From: Streptomyces longisporoflavus
GTDB taxonomy: Bacteria > Actinomycetota > Actinomycetes > Streptomycetales > Streptomycetaceae
Assembly (NCBI RefSeq): GCF_014649775.1
Contig: NZ_BMTR01000002.1
Location: 248,001-312,000 of the forward strand
Direction: 5' to 3'
DNA: 64,000 nucleotides
Each line of letters starts with the position of its first letter. Position 1 is the first letter of the stretch. Position numbers and translations under genes: made by a program. Shown here in pieces: positions 42,086-49,371 of the stretch. Under the pieces are notes generated by a model that ran no database searches, was not told the DNA's origin, and saw only the letters and a program-made list of their open reading frames with translations.

Positions 42086-42724
42086 GTGAACGAACAGATT
42101 CAGCCCGCGACCGTCCGCGTGTTCATCGCACTGGCCCCGCCCGACGACGCGAAGCAGGAACTGGCGCAGGCACTGGGCCCCGCCTATCAGGCGCACCCCC
42201 GTATGCGGTGGAACCGCATCGAGGACTGGCACATCACCCTGGCGTTCCTCGGCGAGGTTCCCGACTCGGTGGTCGGGCTCCTGAGCACGCCGCTCGCGCG
42301 CCTCGCAGCCGCCCGCCCTCCCCTCACGCTTGAGCTGCGCGGTGGCGGGCACTTCGACGAGCGGGTGCTGTGGAGCGGAATCGGCGGGGACCTCGATGAG
42401 CTGCATCAGCTCGCCACCGAGGTGCGTGGCGTCATCGACGACTGCGGACTGCCCCCGTCGGATCGGCCGTTCCGGCCGCATCTGACGCTGGCCCGCGCCC
42501 GCCGGGACACCCCGTCATGCGTGGTGGCGGCCGCTGACGGGCTCGCCGGGTTCACCGGCAGGCCGTGGCAGGCCGGGCGTCTGCATCTGGTCGCGAGCAA
42601 CTTCGGCCGCGGTCCGGGGCCCATCCGCTACCGCGACGTCGGTGCCTGGGATTTCAGCGGTCGTGCCGAGGACACCGGCCCTCGTCACGACGGCGCGGAG
42701 CCGCCCTCGGGGGCCACGCGATGA
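42086..42724 (+). CDS. thpR: RNA 2',3'-cyclic phosphodiesterase ThpR
   Basis: A 212-residue member of the 2H phosphoesterase family, which opens 2',3'-cyclic phosphates on RNA ends. The two HxTx motifs are visible as HITL (WHITLAFLGEVP) and HLTL (RPHLTLARAR). The GTG start fits a leaderless transcript (TACGAAGT shortly upstream). Its last 40 bases overlap, on the opposite strand, the end of a CGNR regulator gene. Confidence 0.88.
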   Translation: MNEQIQPATVRVFIALAPPDDAKQELAQALGPAYQAHPRMRWNRIEDWHITLAFLGEVPDSVVGLLSTPLARLAAARPPLTLELRGGGHFDERVLWSGIGGDLDELHQLATEVRGVIDDCGLPPSDRPFRPHLTLARARRDTPSCVVAAADGLAGFTGRPWQAGRLHLVASNFGRGPGPIRYRDVGAWDFSGRAEDTGPRHDGAEPPSGATR

Positions 42725-43302
42725 CGCCGGTAGTGGCGGGCCGCTCGGGCCCTGTTTCCGCATGAGGCCTTGCACCACTCCTGCCGGCCGTGGCTCTTGA
42801 CGAAGTAGCGCACGCACCGGGGCGCCGTACAGGCGCGCAGCTGCTCGCGATGCGGGCCGCTCAGAAAGTCGACCGCGGCGCGGGCCAAGGCTGCCACGAG
42901 GGCGGTGTGCGGGTCGTCCTGCGCCGTCAGCAGCCGTGTGGCGGGGGTTCCTTCGCGTGGCCACTCCAGCTGCGGGGCGATCAGTTCGCGGGCGGCGCTC
43001 GTGTTGAGGCGGGCCAGCGCCTCTTCGGCGGGCATCAGGCGTTGGGCGTCCGCCGGGCTGGGCGGTGCGGGGCTGACCGCGCGCGCGAACAACGCCCTTA
43101 CCGCACGCCGCAGTTCGATGATCGTCTGCCTGAGCTCCTCGTCCGCCGTGAGGTCCGCGGCCCGGACGTGAGGGGGCAGCAGGCCCTCCTGCGCCCGGAT
43201 CCAGCGGGTGGCGTCCTCGACCGTGGCCAGGTCGTCGGCGACCCCGCCGTCCCCGTCGTGGCGGATCGTGCTCGCCAGTTCCAGTGCCGGCCAGCGCTCC
43301 AC
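42685..43302 (-). CDS. CGNR zinc-finger regulator
   Basis: A 205-residue regulator with an ABATE domain and a C-terminal CGNR finger (CTAPRCVRYFVKSHGRQ, WCKASCGNRARAARHYRR). GTG 43302 is chosen for its GAGGAG ribosome site and because family members begin at WPALELAST. A perfect CTAACGGAA-N10-TTCCGTTAG dyad lies 80 bases upstream, between it and the divergent phosphodiesterase, and is its likely operator. Its 3' end overlaps thpR by 40 bases. Confidence 0.83.
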   Translation of the reverse strand: MERWPALELASTIRHDGDGGVADDLATVEDATRWIRAQEGLLPPHVRAADLTADEELRQTIIELRRAVRALFARAVSPAPPSPADAQRLMPAEEALARLNTSAARELIAPQLEWPREGTPATRLLTAQDDPHTALVAALARAAVDFLSGPHREQLRACTAPRCVRYFVKSHGRQEWCKASCGNRARAARHYRRHRVAPEGGSAPS

Positions 43303-43381
43303 GGGGCGTCTCCTCTTCCTCCGCCCGTCTCCGGGCGCTGCCGTGAGCCTCTTGATCGCATTCGCGGCACACTCTACTGTC

Positions 43382-43409
43382 CTAACGGAAAACTGAAAAC
43401 TTCCGTTAG
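43382..43409. promoter_or_regulatory. Operator CTAACGGAA-N10-TTCCGTTAG
   Basis: Perfect 9-10-9 inverted repeat between the divergent CGNR and phosphodiesterase genes, in an A/T-rich patch that probably also holds their promoters. Confidence 0.7.
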
Positions 43410-43460
43410 TCATGCGAGGCGGGCACCCGCGCCGCGCATCCGCAAGGAGGAGACCGAGCG

Positions 43461-44204
43461 ATGACAGCGTTGCTTGCCCAGATCAGCGACCTGCACCTCG
43501 ACGGCAGTGAACGGGCGACCCGTCGCGCCACGCACGTCATGAACTATCTGCGCGACCTGCCTCGCCCGGTGGACGCCCTCCTGGTCACCGGGGACATCGC
43601 CGACCACGGCGACGAAGCCGAGTACGAGGAAGCGGCCCGGATCCTGGCCGCGCCCTTCCCGGTCCTCACCTGTCCCGGCAATCACGACGCGCGCCCCGCC
43701 TACCGCAAGGCCCTGCTCGGCCAGGCGCCCGGCGAGGGCCCCACCAACGAGGTCCACCACATCGCGGGCACGGCCATCTTGATGTGCGACTCCACCATTC
43801 CCGGCCGCGACGAGGGGCTCCTGGACGCGGAGACTCTCGCCTGGATCGACACCACCCTGGCCGCACTGCCCGACGGCACCCCGGCGCTGCTCGCCTTCCA
43901 CCAGCCGCCCGTCGAGCTCCATCACCCACTGCCCGACGCGTACACCCTCCAGCAGCCCGAACAGCTCGCCGCGCTGCTCGAAGCGCACCCGCAGGTGGCC
44001 GCCGTCCTCACCGGCCACGCCCACACCGCGGCCGCCAGCACGTTCGCCGCCCGCCCGCTGATCGTCGGCCCCGCCATCACCTGGACGCTGCGGCTGCCCT
44101 GGGAGGGCGACAAGCCCGCGGACCGCGAACAGCCGCCCGGCCTCGCCTTCCACATCCTGGACGACAACCACCGTCTGACCACGCACTACCGCGTTTTGCC
44201 CTAG
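43461..44204 (+). CDS. Metallophosphoesterase (CpdA-like phosphodiesterase)
   Basis: A 247-residue calcineurin-like phosphoesterase. The metal-site motifs are in order: QISDLHLDG (DxH), VTGDIADHGD (GD), CPGNHDARP (GNHD), AFHQPPVELH (H) and LTGHAHTA (GHxH). This set matches class III cyclic-nucleotide phosphodiesterases such as CpdA, so cAMP or a related compound may be the substrate. A CAAGGAGGAG ribosome site precedes ATG. Divergent from a CGNR regulator, which probably controls it. Confidence 0.88.
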   Translation: MTALLAQISDLHLDGSERATRRATHVMNYLRDLPRPVDALLVTGDIADHGDEAEYEEAARILAAPFPVLTCPGNHDARPAYRKALLGQAPGEGPTNEVHHIAGTAILMCDSTIPGRDEGLLDAETLAWIDTTLAALPDGTPALLAFHQPPVELHHPLPDAYTLQQPEQLAALLEAHPQVAAVLTGHAHTAAASTFAARPLIVGPAITWTLRLPWEGDKPADREQPPGLAFHILDDNHRLTTHYRVLP

Positions 44205-44273
44205 GTCATCCCCCGGTCATCCCCTCAACCCTCACCCTGGACCTGACCTTTAGCCCTGGCAGGAAGGCCGAAC

Positions 44274-44316
44274 GCCCCGCCCCCTCTCCGGCATCACTCG
44301 GAGACGGGGGCGGGGC
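44274..44316. terminator. G/C hairpin between phosphodiesterase and antitoxin genes
   Basis: GCCCCGCCCCCTCTCCG (44274-44290) pairs with CGGAGA and CGGGGGCGGGGC (44299-44316) with one bulge. Placed between convergent genes, so it can stop both. Confidence 0.7.
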
Positions 44317-44398
44317 GGCAGCGCTGCAGCCACAGCGCGGATGGAAGATCCCAGGCTAGCGGCGGGCACTGACAATGCGGGCTGAGGGCGGGCTGAGG

Positions 44399-44587
44399 CT
44401 ACGACTGCGGGGGCTGGCCCTGGTCCCTGCCGAACTGGTCCTTCAGCTTGTCCTGCGCGGTGTCGACCTGGCTGGAGTACTTCCCCCGGGTCCTGTCGTC
44501 GACGAAGTCACCCGCCTTGTCCACTCCCGTCCCGGCCTTGTCCTCGTGGCCCTTGAGCATCTGCTTGAGCTTGTCCATGACTGACAT
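44399..44587 (-). CDS. MT0933-type antitoxin-like small protein
   Basis: A 62-residue acidic/basic helical protein, MSVMDKLKQMLKGHEDKAGT..., then VDKAGDFVDDRTRGKYSSQV. This matches the MT0933/Rv0909 antitoxin family. No toxin gene is adjacent on either side, so the name is only a family label and a general stress role is possible. AGGTGG is the ribosome site. Convergent with the phosphodiesterase. Confidence 0.7.
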   Translation of the reverse strand: MSVMDKLKQMLKGHEDKAGTGVDKAGDFVDDRTRGKYSSQVDTAQDKLKDQFGRDQGQPPQS

Positions 44588-44662
44588 GGGCCAACCACCT
44601 CTCTGTGTCTCCCCCACATCCAGGCTCACATCGCACGGCGTGTTCCGCATCCCGTGGCGCCG

Positions 44663-45172
44663 TCAGCCGAAGTCGTCGGGGACGATGCGGAGCTTCTCGG
44701 CGATGCGGGCCAGGGCCTTCTGGTCGGTCGCGTCGAGCGAGTCGAGCACGATCCGGCGCACGGCACGCAGGTGGGTGGGCGCCGCCCGGTCCACGATGTC
44801 GTAGCCGGCGTCGGTGAGTTCGGCGAGGGTGTAACGGCCGTCGGCCGGGTCGGGTGTCCGTGCGACCCAGCCGCGCTGTTCACAGCGTTTGACGACGTTG
44901 GACAGGCGGGAGAGCGAGCCGCTGGCGAGGAAGGCGAGCTCTCCCATCCGCAGCTTGCGCTGCGGCGCCTCGGAGAGATGGCTGAGCACGAGGTACTCGA
45001 ACAGGGTGAGGCCGTGTTCCTGCCGCAACGGCGACTCCAGCTTGGCCGGCAGCAGCAGGACCAGGGAGATCAGCCCCGTCCACGCCGTCTTCTCCTGCTC
45101 GTCGAGCCATCGCAGTTCCTCGCCGTCCTCGTGCCCGCCCGCGCCGCCCGCAGGCCCTCCCGTGCTGCTCAT
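44663..45172 (-). CDS. MarR-family regulator
   Basis: A 169-residue winged-helix regulator: LTLFEYLVLSHLSEAPQRKLRMGELA, then FLASGSLSRLSNVVKRCEQRGWVARTPDPADGR (HTH and wing). A glycine-rich N-terminus of about 25 residues precedes the dimerisation helix. ATG 45172 is the best start; GGAGGG lies about 13 bases away. It is divergent from a RidA gene, and two near-identical TCACTTTACGC(G/T)TGAAGTCA sites lie between. It probably represses itself and ridA. Confidence 0.87.
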   Translation of the reverse strand: MSSTGGPAGGAGGHEDGEELRWLDEQEKTAWTGLISLVLLLPAKLESPLRQEHGLTLFEYLVLSHLSEAPQRKLRMGELAFLASGSLSRLSNVVKRCEQRGWVARTPDPADGRYTLAELTDAGYDIVDRAAPTHLRAVRRIVLDSLDATDQKALARIAEKLRIVPDDFG

Positions 45173-45204
45173 GGAATTTCCCAACCCTCCGGCGAAGCCC
45201 GCCG

Positions 45205-45256
45205 TCACTTTACGCTTGAAGTCATTGCTGCTAGTTTCACTTTACGCGTGAAGTCA
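45205..45256. promoter_or_regulatory. Two 20-base MarR-type operators
   Basis: TCACTTTACGCTTGAAGTCA (45205-45224) and TCACTTTACGCGTGAAGTCA (45237-45256) differ at one base and are 32 bases apart, about three helical turns, so two dimers would sit on the same DNA face. The core ACTT-N2-CGCG-N2-AAGT is palindromic. Confidence 0.75.
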
Positions 45257-45299
45257 TACCAGTGGACACGCACCCCTGTGGACAGGAAGAGGGAGCATC

Positions 45300-45752
45300 A
45301 TGAGCACCGTCACCTTCGGCGTCACCCCGGGCTTCGGCGAGAAGCTGCACAAGGCCCTCGGCTACAGCGGGGCCGTCCGCGTCGGCGATCGGGTCGAGAT
45401 CTCCGGCCAGGCCGGGGTGGACGACGACCTGGTCATCCCCGACTCGCTGGAAGACGAGATCATCCAGGCTTTCGACAACGTGGAGCGCACGCTCGCCACG
45501 GTCGGCGCGACATGGAAGGACGTCATACACGTCAACTCGTACCACAAGGTCGCACCGGGAGTTGACGTCATCGGCGACGACCACAACACGGTCATGGCCG
45601 AACAGTTCCGCCGCCGCCTCGGCGGTCGCGCGCCGATCTGGACGGAGACCGGCGTCACGGTCCTCGGCCTCGCCGCCATGCGCGTGGAGATCCGCGTCAC
45701 CGCCATCGTCGGCTCCGGGGACCGACCCGGCACCTCCGGTGCGCAGAGGTGA
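45300..45752 (+). CDS. RidA/YjgF/YER057c family protein
   Basis: A 150-residue RidA-type deaminase, which hydrolyses reactive enamine/imine intermediates. The conserved C-terminal arginine is in LGLAAMRVEIRVTAIV and the strand YSGAVRVGDRVEISGQAG is typical. It belongs to a subgroup that may differ from housekeeping RidA because it has its own MarR regulator; the substrate is unknown. GAGGGAGC is the ribosome site. Divergent from MarR and convergent with a LacI gene 21 bases away. Confidence 0.87.
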   Translation: MSTVTFGVTPGFGEKLHKALGYSGAVRVGDRVEISGQAGVDDDLVIPDSLEDEIIQAFDNVERTLATVGATWKDVIHVNSYHKVAPGVDVIGDDHNTVMAEQFRRRLGGRAPIWTETGVTVLGLAAMRVEIRVTAIVGSGDRPGTSGAQR

Positions 45753-45773
45753 GACTCAGGAGCGGTTCAGCCC

Positions 45774-46814
45774 CTAAGCCGACTCGCGCACCACGAGTTC
45801 CGGCTCGAAGATCACCGAGGTGGGGTCGGTCCGTACGCCCTCGATCTGTTCCTGCAACAGCCGGGCCATCTCCGCGCCCATCTCCTCGACCGGCTGGCGC
45901 ACCGTCGTCAGCGGGGGCACACAGGTGACCGCGACACTGGAGTCGTCGAACCCGACCACCGCCACGTCCTGGGGGGTCCGCTTGCCCGCTTCCCTCAGGG
46001 CCTGGCACACCCCTTGCGCCATCAGGTCGTTGGCGGCGAACACCCCGTCGATGTCCGGATGCCCGGCCAGCAGCCCGCGCATCGCCCTCGCCCCGCTCTC
46101 CAGGGTGAACCCGCCCTCGGCGACGGGGATGTAGGGCTGACCGCCGCGCTCCATGCCGTCCTGGAACCCGGCCAGGCGCTCACGCCCCGCGGGGATGTCC
46201 AGCGGTCCCGAGACGGTCGCCACCCGCCGGCAGCCGCGGGCAAGGAGATGATCGGCGGCCAGCCGCGCCCCGTCCCGGTGCGCGAAATCGACGAACGTGA
46301 CACGGGCCCGCAGTGCGGGGCGGGCGAAGAACACCGCGTGCAGCCGTGCTTCGGCAAGCAACTCCGGCAGCGGGTCCCTGGCATGGGTCGAGACGACCAG
46401 GGCGCCGTCCGCGTTGCCCTGGCGCAGATAGGTCAGTACCTGTCGGCGGGCGTCCTCCGTCTCGGCGAACATCAGCACCGGATGCATGCCGCGCGGCCGC
46501 AGGAAGCCCACCACCCCGCTGACGGCACGGCCGAAGAACGGGTCGGCGAACACCCGCGCGGCAAAGGCGTTCTGCGCCGTGTCGGAGTGGTCGCCGGCGC
46601 CCGAGACGACCAGGGCGATGGTGCCCGCGCGCTGGGTCACCAGGGAGCGCGCCGCCCGGTTGGGCGCGTAGCCCGTGCGCTCGATGGCCGCGTTGACCAC
46701 GTCCTGGATGGCGGGGGCGACATTGCGCACGCCGTTGACCACCCGGGAGACGGTGGCGCGAGAGACCCCCGCTTCGCGCGCCACGTCCTCCAGCGTCGGC
46801 ATCTGTCTGTCCAT
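45774..46814 (-). CDS. LacI-family regulator of the beta-glucan-type locus
   Basis: A 346-residue LacI repressor: LEDVAREAGVSRATVSRVVNG (residues 8-28), and a sugar-sensing domain (IALVVSGAGDH; VVGFDDSSVAVTCVPPLTTVRQP). TAGGGT six bases before ATG 46814 indicates a leaderless transcript. The palindrome AGAGCGCTCT lies about 39 bases upstream of the start, and longer versions at 52511 and 52806 precede the DUF1996 gene, so it should control the whole locus. The core resembles the CebR (cellobiose) operator GGGAGCGCTCCC, suggesting a beta-glucoside effector. Confidence 0.9.
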   Translation of the reverse strand: MDRQMPTLEDVAREAGVSRATVSRVVNGVRNVAPAIQDVVNAAIERTGYAPNRAARSLVTQRAGTIALVVSGAGDHSDTAQNAFAARVFADPFFGRAVSGVVGFLRPRGMHPVLMFAETEDARRQVLTYLRQGNADGALVVSTHARDPLPELLAEARLHAVFFARPALRARVTFVDFAHRDGARLAADHLLARGCRRVATVSGPLDIPAGRERLAGFQDGMERGGQPYIPVAEGGFTLESGARAMRGLLAGHPDIDGVFAANDLMAQGVCQALREAGKRTPQDVAVVGFDDSSVAVTCVPPLTTVRQPVEEMGAEMARLLQEQIEGVRTDPTSVIFEPELVVRESA

Positions 46815-46820
46815 CCGGGA

Positions 46821-46860
46821 ACCCTAACGCCCCGCCTCCGGGCGTCATAGAGCGCTCTCC
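46821..46860 (-). promoter_or_regulatory. Promoter and GAGCGCTC operator of the LacI gene
   Basis: -10 box TAGGGT (46821-46826, minus strand) and the palindrome AGAGCGCTCT (46849-46858) at about -35 to -44. It shares its core with the sites at 52511 and 52806. Confidence 0.6.
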
Positions 46861-46876
46861 CATGCCCGCGCGTCCG

Positions 46877-49315
46877 CTAGGCGCAACCGTCCGGCCCGCG
46901 TACCGTCGCCGCCAGCGCCAGATCACCGGCGCTGCGCCCGGCGAGAATCCGCCAGCATCCCTCCTCGGTCCGCCAGGCACCCTCCTCCGTATCCCAGTGC
47001 CGCAGCATCCTCGCCGGGATCCGAACCGCTGCCGTCACCCGCTCCCCCGGCTCCGCCCGCACCGCCGTGAATCCCGCGAGCCAGCGGACCGGACGCTCCA
47101 CCGCGGAATCGGGCCGCGCGAGATAGACCTGCACCACCTCGCGCCCCGGCCGCGTGCCCGTGTTGCGCAGCCGCACCTCGGCGAGCATCGCTCCCGCCCC
47201 GCCGTTCGTGCGCGTGACCCGGAGCTGGTCATAGCTCCAAGTGGTATAGCCCAGGCCATGACCGAACCAGTACGCGGGTGCGCGCCCGGCCCGCAGCCAG
47301 GCCCGGTAGCCGATGTGCAGGCCCTCCTCGTAAGCGAGCCGGCCGTCCTGCGGGCGGGTCTGCGTGACCGGGGCGTCCGCGAGGGCCGCTCCCCATGTGG
47401 TGGGCAGTCGGCCGCCCGGTTCGCTCTCTCCGAGGAGGACGTCGGCGAGCCCGGTCCCCGCCTCCTGTCCGGGGAACCACGAGAGCAGCACCGCCCCGGC
47501 CTCCTCCCGCCACGGCAGTTCCACGGGGCCGCCCGAGTTGACGACGACCACGGTGCGCGGATTGGCGGCGGCGACCGCGGAGACCAGTTCGTCCTGGCGG
47601 CCGGGAAGAGTCAGCGAGGTGCGGTCGTGCCCCTCGGCCTCGCTGCCCTCGGTGGTGCCGACCACGACGACGGCCACGTCCGCCTGCCGGGCGGCCTCGA
47701 CCGCCTCGGACAGCGCCTGTTCCGGGTCGGGTTCGGGCGCCGCGGCCGTCACGACGACGGCACGGCCGGTGCCGGGGGCCAGCTCCCTGCGTGCCACCAC
47801 ATGGGCGGCCTTCCCGCCCTCGAGCCAGACCGAGGCGTGCCGGCGCGGCGGGTCGAGGTGAATGACCGCGGGGTCCTCGGTCTCCCGCGCGAACTCACCC
47901 TCAACCACCAGCTGTCCGTCCACCGCGAGGCTCATCCGGCCGTAACCGCCCACCCCGAACGTCCACTTGCCGTCGCAGGCCGGACGCACCAGCGCGCTGA
48001 TCTCCACGGTGTGCGCCTCCGGCCCGACCGGCGGCTCCAACTGCCGCCCGGACAGGCGGTGTTCGGCGTACAGCTCGCGGCCGTGCGCTGTCAGTACGCG
48101 CAACAGCACGCCCGGCTCTCCGGTGAGCGGGTTCTCGCAGCGGGCGGGATCGAGCGGCAGGGGCAGCCCGCCCGGGTCCGGGCCCGGTGCGTGCAGCACC
48201 CTGGTCCGCCCGGACAGCCGGGCCCGGATGCCGTCCAGCGGGGTGACCACGTCCGACGGGAAGACTCCGGCGCTGCCTCCGCCCTGGAGGCGCGGCGTCG
48301 AGGCGTGCCGTCCGATGACGGCCACGCTCCGCAGTGCGGAGGCGTCCAGGGGCAGGACATCTTCGTTGCGCAGCAGCACCGTGCCGGCCGCGACGGCCCG
48401 GCGCAGCAAACGGCGGGCGGTGCCGCCCGGCCGGGCGTGCGCCGGGAGGCCGCGTCCGCTGCCGAGTGCGCCGACGCGATCGGCCAGGGTGAGCAGGCGC
48501 ACCACTTTGTCGTCGATCGCCTCCTCCAAAACGCTTCCGCCGCGGACCGCCGCCACCAGAGCCGCGCCCCACGGGCTCTCCGGTCCCGGCATCGCGAGGT
48601 CCTGGGCCGCCGCGGCGCTCTCGGCCGTCAGCCGCACGGCGCCCCAGTCGGAGACGACGGCCCCGTCGAAACCCCACTCTCCCTTCAGTGGTTCGGCAAG
48701 GAGTTCATGGGCGGTCATCGTCGTGCCGTTGACCCCGTTGTACGCGCTCATGACGAGCCAGACGCCCGCGCGGACGGCGGCCTCGAACGGGGCCAGATAC
48801 ACCTCGCGCAGCGTCCGCTCGTCCACCCGTACGTCCAAAGTGAGGCGTTCGGTCTCCGAGTCGTTGGCCACGTAATGCTTGGCCGTCGCGGCGACACCGT
48901 GCGCCTGGATGCCGCGGATCAGGGCGACTCCCGTACGCGCGGCCAGCTCCGGGTCTTCGGCCAGGCACTCGAAGTGGCGCCCTCCCAGCGGGGTGCGGTG
49001 GAGGTTCAAGGTGGGCGCCAGGACCGCGTGCACCTTCTTGCGCAGGGCCTCCAGGGCGAGCAGCTCGCCGAGTTCACCGGCCAGCTGCTCGTCCCACAGG
49101 GAACCCAGGGCGGAGGCCGAGGGCAGGAGCAGCGAGGGCCGGCGCTCGTCCCACTCCTCACCCCGCACACCGGCGGGACCATCCGAGAAGACCATCTCCC
49201 GTAGCCCTATCGCTGGTTCGGCACGGGTGCGCCACACCGTGGCTCCCGTCAGCAGACCCACCTTGCGCACCAGGTCGAGCGTGCCCACCAGCTTCAGCAG
49301 TTCGTCCCGCGTCAT
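46877..49315 (-). CDS. GH3 beta-glucosidase with PA14 insertion
   Basis: An 812-residue GH3 enzyme with no signal peptide, so it works in the cytoplasm on imported oligosaccharides. Nucleophile D223 lies in GAVVSDWGAVR, and KHYVANDSE is the conserved substrate motif of the first barrel. The (alpha/beta)6 domain is interrupted by a PA14-like domain (about 370-510), and a fibronectin-III-like domain ends the protein. PA14 insertions are common in GH3 enzymes acting on beta-glucans or aryl-glucosides. It has an AGGAGG-type ribosome site. Located between the LacI gene and a secreted glycosidase, same strand. Confidence 0.9.
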   Translation of the reverse strand: MTRDELLKLVGTLDLVRKVGLLTGATVWRTRAEPAIGLREMVFSDGPAGVRGEEWDERRPSLLLPSASALGSLWDEQLAGELGELLALEALRKKVHAVLAPTLNLHRTPLGGRHFECLAEDPELAARTGVALIRGIQAHGVAATAKHYVANDSETERLTLDVRVDERTLREVYLAPFEAAVRAGVWLVMSAYNGVNGTTMTAHELLAEPLKGEWGFDGAVVSDWGAVRLTAESAAAAQDLAMPGPESPWGAALVAAVRGGSVLEEAIDDKVVRLLTLADRVGALGSGRGLPAHARPGGTARRLLRRAVAAGTVLLRNEDVLPLDASALRSVAVIGRHASTPRLQGGGSAGVFPSDVVTPLDGIRARLSGRTRVLHAPGPDPGGLPLPLDPARCENPLTGEPGVLLRVLTAHGRELYAEHRLSGRQLEPPVGPEAHTVEISALVRPACDGKWTFGVGGYGRMSLAVDGQLVVEGEFARETEDPAVIHLDPPRRHASVWLEGGKAAHVVARRELAPGTGRAVVVTAAAPEPDPEQALSEAVEAARQADVAVVVVGTTEGSEAEGHDRTSLTLPGRQDELVSAVAAANPRTVVVVNSGGPVELPWREEAGAVLLSWFPGQEAGTGLADVLLGESEPGGRLPTTWGAALADAPVTQTRPQDGRLAYEEGLHIGYRAWLRAGRAPAYWFGHGLGYTTWSYDQLRVTRTNGGAGAMLAEVRLRNTGTRPGREVVQVYLARPDSAVERPVRWLAGFTAVRAEPGERVTAAVRIPARMLRHWDTEEGAWRTEEGCWRILAGRSAGDLALAATVRGPDGCA

Positions 49316-49371
49316 CGCTTGCTCCTCCTGCCCCCGACGGGAAGCGGCGCCGGCCTCAGATCACGTGCGGA

